A DNA stretch of 20,314 bases from an uncultured Chromatiaceae bacterium (GTDB lineage Bacteria > Pseudomonadota > Gammaproteobacteria > Enterobacterales > Alteromonadaceae): contig CAMLRA010000067.1 in NCBI GenBank assembly GCA_946482325.1, positions 1-20,314 of the forward strand. The letters run 5' to 3'. Positions 14,999-20,314 of the stretch are shown here, piece by piece. Each line of letters starts with the position of its first letter. Position 1 is the first letter of the stretch. The notes under the pieces were generated by a model. The model searched no databases. It saw only the letters and a program-made list of their open reading frames with translations, and was not told where the DNA came from. Made by a program: the position numbers and the translations under genes.

Positions 14999-16162
14999 TT
15001 GCAAAACTCTCCGCTTCGAATTGGCCTGATTGCCGGTGAACATTCCGGTGATATCCTCGGTGCCGACCTTATCCGCGCGTTAAAACAACGTTTTCCAGAC
15101 GCTGAATTTTATGGCATCGGTGGCGAGCGCATGCGTGCACAGGGGTTTACCGCCGTGTTTGATATGGAAGAGCTAGCGGTGATGGGCATTGTCGAAGTGC
15201 TGGGCCGCTTGCCACGTCTACTGCAAGTGCGTCGTGAGATCCTGGCGCATTTTCAGCAGCATAAGCCCGATGTGTTTATTGGTATCGATGCGCCAGATTT
15301 TAACTTGCCGGTCGAGCTGAAACTGAAGCAAGCCGGTATCAAGACAATTCAATATGTCAGCCCATCGGTCTGGGCCTGGCGACAAAAACGTATTTTTAAA
15401 ATCGAAAAGGCCACCAATTTAGTGCTGGCGTTGTTGCCGTTTGAAAAAGCCTTTTACGACAAATTTGCTGTGCCTTGCGCTTTTGTCGGTCATACGCTGG
15501 CGGATCAGATGCCGGTTGAACCCGATAAATTGGCCGTCAAAACAGCTTTAGGCTTTCGCGCAGAGCAACCGTTGCTGGCGCTGATGCCCGGTAGCCGCAC
15601 CAACGAAATTAAATTACTGGCGCCGGACTTTTTCCGTGCCGCAGCAGCTTTACAGCAACAGATGCCGGGTTTACAGCTGGTCTGTAATATGGTGACGACG
15701 CAAAAAGCTGATTTATATCAGCAGATTAAGGACCAGGTTGCGCCGGATTTAAAGGTGACGCTACTGGTCGGTCAGGCGCGTGAGGTGCTGACCGCCGCCG
15801 ATGCGGTTTATATCGCGTCCGGCACTGCGACGCTTGAAGCTATGCTGGCTAAAACGCCAATGGTGGTGGCCTATAAAACCAACTGGCTGACCTACCAAAT
15901 AGCCAGACGCATGGTAAAACTCCAGCACTTCAGCTTGCCGAATTTATTGGCCGATAAAGCGCTGGTGCCTGAATTGTTGCAGGATGCGGTTACCGTAGAT
16001 GCCTTAGTCAAGCAGATGCAACCGCTACTTGGCAAAAAAGGGCAGGAAACCTATAAGGATTTTGTCGCGATTCATCAGCAGATCCGCTGTGATGCCAGCG
16101 CGACTGCGGCCCATGAAGTCGCTTTATTGTTAAACCGCACCGCTTCCGGAGATGTCGTATGA
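14999..16162 (+). CDS. lpxB: Lipid-A-disaccharide synthase
   Basis: LpxB is a peripheral inner membrane glycosyltransferase (GT19) that condenses UDP-2,3-diacylglucosamine with lipid X to form the lipid A disaccharide. With this start it has 387 residues (E. coli 382). Conserved blocks are [31 protein letters not shown], the D98 region [34 protein letters not shown] and the donor-binding [10 protein letters not shown] around 195-204. I chose TTG 14999 because AGGA (14987-14990) is eight bases upstream and the protein then opens like E. coli LpxB. An in-frame GTG at 14936 would add 21 residues that look non-homologous and cross a hairpin. The stop overlaps the rnhB start as ATGA. Confidence 0.96.
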   Translation: MQNSPLRIGLIAGEHSGDILGADLIRALKQRFPDAEFYGIGGERMRAQGFTAVFDMEELAVMGIVEVLGRLPRLLQVRREILAHFQQHKPDVFIGIDAPDFNLPVELKLKQAGIKTIQYVSPSVWAWRQKRIFKIEKATNLVLALLPFEKAFYDKFAVPCAFVGHTLADQMPVEPDKLAVKTALGFRAEQPLLALMPGSRTNEIKLLAPDFFRAAAALQQQMPGLQLVCNMVTTQKADLYQQIKDQVAPDLKVTLLVGQAREVLTAADAVYIASGTATLEAMLAKTPMVVAYKTNWLTYQIARRMVKLQHFSLPNLLADKALVPELLQDAVTVDALVKQMQPLLGKKGQETYKDFVAIHQQIRCDASATAAHEVALLLNRTASGDVV

Positions 16163-16749
16163 CTCTAGAATTTAGCCGCCCACCATTTAGTCTTATTGCC
16201 GGCGTGGACGAAGTCGGGCGCGGTCCTTTGGTCGGCGCAGTGGTCACTGCTGCGGTTATCCTCGATCCGGCGAAGCCAATCACTGGCTTAAATGATTCAA
16301 AAAAGCTGAGTGAAAAGAAACGCTTATTATTAGTTGATGAAATTAAAACCAAAGCATTAAGCTGGAGCCTTGGCCGTGCCGAAGTGGATGAAATTGACGC
16401 ACTGAATATTTTGCACGCCACTATGTTGGCGATGGAGCGGGCGGTAGCGGGTCTTCATATCCAGCCGGAATGGGTGTTGATCGACGGCAATCGTATCCCG
16501 GATGGACTGAAAGGCCGGGCCACTGCGGTGGTGAAAGGCGATAGTCTGGTGCCGGAGATCAGTGCCGCTTCGATTCTGGCGAAAGTGGCGCGCGATGCCG
16601 AGATGACAGCCTTGCATCAGCTGCATCCGCAGTATAATTTTGCCGGGCACAAAGGTTATCCGACGGCCGAACATCTATCGGCTATTCGGCAATATGGCAT
16701 TTTAGCGGAGCATCGCCGCAGTTTCCGGCCGGTGCGTGAGCTGTTATAA
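16159..16749 (+). CDS. rnhB: Ribonuclease HII
   Basis: RNase HII cuts the RNA strand of RNA/DNA hybrids and starts the removal of single ribonucleotides misincorporated into DNA. It has 196 residues (E. coli 198). The four catalytic carboxylates are D17 and E18 (in [10 protein letters not shown]), D109 (in LIDGNR) and D128 (in VVKGDS). [24 protein letters not shown] and HKGYPT are further family motifs. The ATG overlaps the lpxB stop by four bases, so translation is probably coupled. dnaE follows 30 bp later, an arrangement shared with E. coli and fitting a replication-linked role. Confidence 0.98.
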   Translation: MTLEFSRPPFSLIAGVDEVGRGPLVGAVVTAAVILDPAKPITGLNDSKKLSEKKRLLLVDEIKTKALSWSLGRAEVDEIDALNILHATMLAMERAVAGLHIQPEWVLIDGNRIPDGLKGRATAVVKGDSLVPEISAASILAKVARDAEMTALHQLHPQYNFAGHKGYPTAEHLSAIRQYGILAEHRRSFRPVRELL

Positions 16750-16779
16750 CCACGGCCTCTGGTGCGTGGCGGAGCATTG

Positions 16780-19700
16780 ATGGAACCGATTTTTGTCCAC
16801 CTGCGGGTGCACAGCGATTTTTCGATGATCGACGGCTTGTCGAAAATCAAACCTATTGTCAGCGCCGCGAAAAAACAGGCGATGCCTGCATTGGCGCTGA
16901 CCGACCAGATGAACATGTGTGGTTTGGTGCGGTTTTATTCGACGGCACACGACGCCGGTATCAAGCCGATTGTTGGCGCTGATTTATGGGCGCAGCATCC
17001 GTTATTTCCTGGCGAAGCCTGCCGGTTATTAGTGCTGGCCGCCGATAACGACGGCTACCAGAACCTGACGATGTTGTTGTCTAAAGCCTACTTACGTGGG
17101 CATGTCGACAACAAACCGCAAATTGATCACGACTGGCTGGCCGAACATCACCAAGGCCTGATTGTCATTTCCGGCGGCAAAGACGGCCCGCTTGGCAAAG
17201 CTTTAATTAAAGGTAATCAGGCCAGTACTGATGTGCTGGTGCAGTTTTACCAGCAGTATTTCCCCGATAGTTTTTTCCTTGAACTGATTCGCACCGGCCG
17301 GCCGGACGAAGAGGTATACATTCAGCATGCTGTCACGCTGGCAGAAAACACCGGTTTGCCGGTGGTGGCGACCAATGAAGTGGTGTTTTTAACACCGGAT
17401 GATTTTTCTGCCCACGAAATTCGTGTCGCCATTCACGATGGCTATACGCTGGAAGATAAACGCCGGCCTAAAAATTACAGTGAAGCGCAGTATTTACGCT
17501 CGGCAGAAGAAATGGCTGCGCTGTTTCATGACATTCCTGAGGCGCTCGCCAACTCAGTCGAGATCGCCAAACGCTGTAATGTAACTATCCGGCTTGGCGA
17601 ATATTTCTTACCAGCCTTTCCGACCGGCGGTATGACCGATGCCGACTTCCTGGTGCTGAAATCACGCGAAGGTCTGGAAGAACGAATGAAAATTCTGTTT
17701 CCGGACGAAGCGGAGCGGGCGGAAAAACGCATTCCTTACGACGAGCGTCTGCAGATTGAACTCGACGTGATTAACCAGATGGGTTTTCCCGGTTACTTCC
17801 TGGTCGTGATGGAGTTTATCCAGTGGTCGAAGGATAACGATATTCCGGTAGGCCCAGGGCGGGGCTCAGGTGCAGGTTCTTTGGTGGCTTATGCACTGAA
17901 AATCACCGATCTGGACCCACTCGAATTTGACCTGCTGTTTGAACGTTTCTTAAACCCGGAACGGGTATCGATGCCTGACTTCGACGTCGACTTCTGTATG
18001 GACAGACGCGACGAAGTGATTGAGCACGTTTCCGACATGTATGGTCGCGAAGCGGTGTCGCAAATCATTACTTTCGGTACTATGGCGGCCAAGGCGGTCA
18101 TTCGCGACGTTGGCCGGGTGCTGGGACATCCTTATGGTTTTGTTGACCGCATCTCAAAACTAATCCCGCCGACACCGGGCATGACGCTGGAACAGGCTTT
18201 TATTGAAGAGCCGCGCCTGCCGGAGTTGTATGCGTCGGATCAGGAAGTGAAAGACCTCATCGACATGGCGCGCCGGCTGGAAGGGGTGACCCGTAACGCC
18301 GGTAAGCACGCCGGTGGTGTGGTCATAGCGCCGACTAAAATCACCGATTTTGCGCCGGTCTATTGTGACGCTGAGGGCAATAACCCTGTCACCCAGTTTG
18401 ATAAAAACGATGTGGAATATGCCGGTTTAGTCAAATTCGACTTCCTTGGTCTGCGCACGCTGACCATCCTGCAGTGGGCGGTCAATATGGTGAACGCGCG
18501 CCATAAAAAGACCAACAAGCCGCTGGTGGATATCAATCATATTCCGCTCGATGACCGCAAAAGCTACGACATGCTGATGAAAGCGGAAACTACCGCAGTA
18601 TTCCAGCTTGAATCGCGTGGCATGAAGGATTTGATCCGCCGCTTGCAGCCAGACTGCTTCGAAGACATGATCGCATTGGTGGCGCTGTTCCGGCCTGGTC
18701 CGCTGCAATCGGGCATGGTGGATAACTTCATCGACCGTAAACGCGGCCGTGAAGAAATATCTTATCCGGATGCGACCTGGCAGCACGAGTCACTGAAACC
18801 CATTCTGGAACCGACTTACGGCATCATTCTTTATCAAGAGCAAGTGATGCAAATCGCTCAGGTGCTGTCGGGGTATTCGCTTGGTGGAGCTGACTTATTA
18901 CGCCGCGCTATGGGTAAAAAGAAACCCGAAGAGATGGCAAAGCAGCGTGATACCTTCCAAAACGGTGCTGCGGCGAATGGCATAGATCCGGAACTGGCGA
19001 TGAAGATCTTCGATCTCGTGGAAAAATTCGCCGGTTACGGTTTTAACAAATCGCACTCAGCCGCTTATGCCTTAGTGTCTTATCAGACCTTGTGGATGAA
19101 AGCGCATTATCCGGCCGAATTTATGGCGGCGGTGATGTCGGCGGATATGGACAACACCGACAAAATCGTCACGCTGGTCGACGAATGTGAAAATATGAAA
19201 CTGAAGCTGCTGCCGCCGGATGTCAATTCCGGTCAGCACAAGTTTACCGTCAACACCGATGGCCATATTGTTTACGGCATTGGCGCTATTAAAGGTGTCG
19301 GTGAAGGTCCAATCGAAGCCATTATTGAAGCACGTGAAGCCGGTGGGCCTTTCCATGATTTATTTGATTTCTGCCATCGCGTCGACATCAAACGATTGAA
19401 TAAACGTGTCATTGAAAAGCTGATTCTGGCTGGCGCTATGGATAAACTCGGGCCGCACCGCGCGGCGATGATGGCCAGCCTTGAAGAAGCGATGAAAGCG
19501 TCGGAGCAACAAGCCAAAGCGCAGGCGATGGGGCAGGATGATTTGTTTGGTTCTTTAGCGCCTGAACCGGAAAATTCCGCCAAAGCCTTTAAAGTGGTGC
19601 CGCCCTGGCCGGATGAAGTCTGGTTGGAAGGTGAGCGCGAAACGCTGGGCCTGTACTTAACCGGGCACCCGATCAACCGTTACCTGGCTGAGATCCACCA

Positions 19701-20247
19701 TTATGCCACGGCACGGTTAGTTGATTTTACGCCAACCCGGCGGGATCAGACGGTGCATGCCTGTGGACTGGTTGTCAATGTGCGGGTATTGGTCAATAAA
19801 AAAGGCCGGCGTTGGGCATTAGTGCAGCTGGACGATAAATCGGCGCGCCTGGATGTACGTTTTTTCCCCGAACAATTCGAGAACTTCGAGCATCTGCTGC
19901 AAAAAGACAAAGTTTTGGTGGTATCTGGACAGGTCAGCTTTGATGATTTCAGTGGCGGCCTTACAATGACCGGCCGCGAGGTGGTTGAGATCACTCAGGC
20001 CAGGGAAAAATGCCTGAAATATTTGTTTGTCAGTATTGATGCTGACAAACTCAATCAGGACCGGCTGCAGCAGTTGCGGCAGGTGCTGAACGAATTTAAA
20101 GCCGGGACAGTGCCGGTTAAATTACGTTACCAGCGCACGGAAGGCGCAGTGACACTGGCACTGGGCACCGATTGGTGGATCACACCCACAGACGCTTTGT
20201 TGCATCAGTTAAAACAATTAGCAACAATACAACTTGAATTTAATTAG
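16780..20247 (+). CDS. dnaE: DNA polymerase III alpha subunit
   Basis: DnaE is the catalytic subunit of the replicative polymerase. It has 1155 residues (E. coli 1160). The N-terminal PHP domain begins [15 protein letters not shown]. The polymerase catalytic aspartates are D400 and D402 in [11 protein letters not shown] and D554 in [11 protein letters not shown], each one position before the E. coli numbers. Other landmarks are [44 protein letters not shown] and [19 protein letters not shown]. The beta-clamp binding motif is QDDLF at 919-923 (E. coli QADMF). An OB fold with [13 protein letters not shown] follows. I chose ATG 16780 ([10 protein letters not shown]), with GGAG five bases upstream; the in-frame GTG at 16762 adds six residues without homology. 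Confidence 0.98.
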   Translation: MEPIFVHLRVHSDFSMIDGLSKIKPIVSAAKKQAMPALALTDQMNMCGLVRFYSTAHDAGIKPIVGADLWAQHPLFPGEACRLLVLAADNDGYQNLTMLLSKAYLRGHVDNKPQIDHDWLAEHHQGLIVISGGKDGPLGKALIKGNQASTDVLVQFYQQYFPDSFFLELIRTGRPDEEVYIQHAVTLAENTGLPVVATNEVVFLTPDDFSAHEIRVAIHDGYTLEDKRRPKNYSEAQYLRSAEEMAALFHDIPEALANSVEIAKRCNVTIRLGEYFLPAFPTGGMTDADFLVLKSREGLEERMKILFPDEAERAEKRIPYDERLQIELDVINQMGFPGYFLVVMEFIQWSKDNDIPVGPGRGSGAGSLVAYALKITDLDPLEFDLLFERFLNPERVSMPDFDVDFCMDRRDEVIEHVSDMYGREAVSQIITFGTMAAKAVIRDVGRVLGHPYGFVDRISKLIPPTPGMTLEQAFIEEPRLPELYASDQEVKDLIDMARRLEGVTRNAGKHAGGVVIAPTKITDFAPVYCDAEGNNPVTQFDKNDVEYAGLVKFDFLGLRTLTILQWAVNMVNARHKKTNKPLVDINHIPLDDRKSYDMLMKAETTAVFQLESRGMKDLIRRLQPDCFEDMIALVALFRPGPLQSGMVDNFIDRKRGREEISYPDATWQHESLKPILEPTYGIILYQEQVMQIAQVLSGYSLGGADLLRRAMGKKKPEEMAKQRDTFQNGAAANGIDPELAMKIFDLVEKFAGYGFNKSHSAAYALVSYQTLWMKAHYPAEFMAAVMSADMDNTDKIVTLVDECENMKLKLLPPDVNSGQHKFTVNTDGHIVYGIGAIKGVGEGPIEAIIEAREAGGPFHDLFDFCHRVDIKRLNKRVIEKLILAGAMDKLGPHRAAMMASLEEAMKASEQQAKAQAMGQDDLFGSLAPEPENSAKAFKVVPPWPDEVWLEGERETLGLYLTGHPINRYLAEIHHYATARLVDFTPTRRDQTVHACGLVVNVRVLVNKKGRRWALVQLDDKSARLDVRFFPEQFENFEHLLQKDKVLVVSGQVSFDDFSGGLTMTGREVVEITQAREKCLKYLFVSIDADKLNQDRLQQLRQVLNEFKAGTVPVKLRYQRTEGAVTLALGTDWWITPTDALLHQLKQLATIQLEFN

Positions 20248-20264
20248 GTAGGTAGTGACAGTCG

Positions 20265-20314
20265 ATGATGCTGAATTATTTAGAGTTTGAGCAACCGATT
20301 GCGGAACTTGAAGC
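20265..20314 (+). CDS. accA: Acetyl-CoA carboxylase carboxyltransferase subunit alpha, N-terminus only (truncated by window edge)
   Basis: The last 50 bases encode MMLNYLEFEQPIAELE, which matches the start of E. coli AccA (MSLNFLDFEQPIAELE). AccA with AccD transfers the carboxyl group from biotin on BCCP to acetyl-CoA, giving malonyl-CoA for fatty acid synthesis. Of about 319 residues only 16 are visible. The first of two consecutive ATG codons (20265 and 20268) aligns with the family start. It follows dnaE by 17 bp, the conserved neighbour order. A GGTAGGTAG stretch overlapping the end of dnaE may serve as its ribosome binding site. Confidence 0.9.
   Translation, partial: MMLNYLEFEQPIAELE

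Noticed and set aside
16750..16769. Inverted repeat CCACG/CGTGG in the rnhB-dnaE gap
   Set aside because: The stem is only 5 bp with a 10-nt loop and no U-tract, so it could easily be chance.
1..20314. Mobile elements, tRNAs, CRISPR arrays, defence or other accessory islands
   Set aside because: The window is filled end to end with conserved housekeeping genes, intergenic spaces are at most 248 bp, and no transposase, integrase, direct-repeat array or tRNA-like sequence was seen.

Overview
This window is a housekeeping block of a Gammaproteobacterium. The proteins track E. coli almost motif for motif (S2, EF-Ts, UMP kinase, RRF, Pol III alpha), and the gene order is the classic (dapD-)glnD-map / rpsB-tsf-pyrH-frr ... 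bamA-skp-lpxD-fabZ-lpxA-lpxB-rnhB-dnaE-accA cluster. Unlike E. coli, dxr sits between cdsA and rseP, as in Pseudomonas and many Vibrio/Alteromonas-type genomes. The overall character suggests the order Alteromonadales or a relative such as Rheinheimera/Alishewanella, but that placement is an impression and not a computed result.

Layout. On the minus strand at the left edge are the N-terminal third of glnD (PII uridylyltransferase, cut by the window edge) and map (methionine aminopeptidase). A 248-bp divergent intergenic region follows, with overlapping promoters for map and rpsB and a structured S2-autoregulatory leader. Everything after that is on the plus strand. Translation genes come first: rpsB, tsf, pyrH (UMP kinase) and frr, with hairpins between rpsB and tsf, a strong terminator after tsf and another after frr. 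Envelope precursor and assembly genes follow: uppS, cdsA, dxr, rseP, bamA, skp. Then come lipid A and fatty acid genes (lpxD, fabZ, lpxA, lpxB), then rnhB and dnaE, and finally the first 16 codons of accA at the right edge.

The genes work together in three ways. The left part supplies the ribosome cycle: S2, elongation factor recycling, ribosome recycling and N-terminal Met removal. The central part makes and places the envelope. UppS and Dxr feed the undecaprenyl carrier and isoprenoids, CdsA feeds phospholipids, LpxD/FabZ/LpxA/LpxB make lipid A, BamA and Skp assemble outer membrane proteins, and RseP triggers the sigma-E envelope stress response. The right part serves DNA replication (RNase HII, Pol III alpha) and fatty acid initiation (AccA).

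Many junctions are tight: 1-nt or 4-nt stop/start overlaps occur at cdsA-dxr, dxr-rseP, skp-lpxD and lpxB-rnhB. Three genes appear to start with TTG (cdsA, fabZ, lpxB) and one with GTG (frr). No gene-free stretch exceeds 300 bp. I see no mobile element, tRNA, rRNA, CRISPR array or obviously foreign segment. I found no new system; the observations worth a second look are regulatory, chiefly the map/rpsB divergent region and several RNA hairpins.
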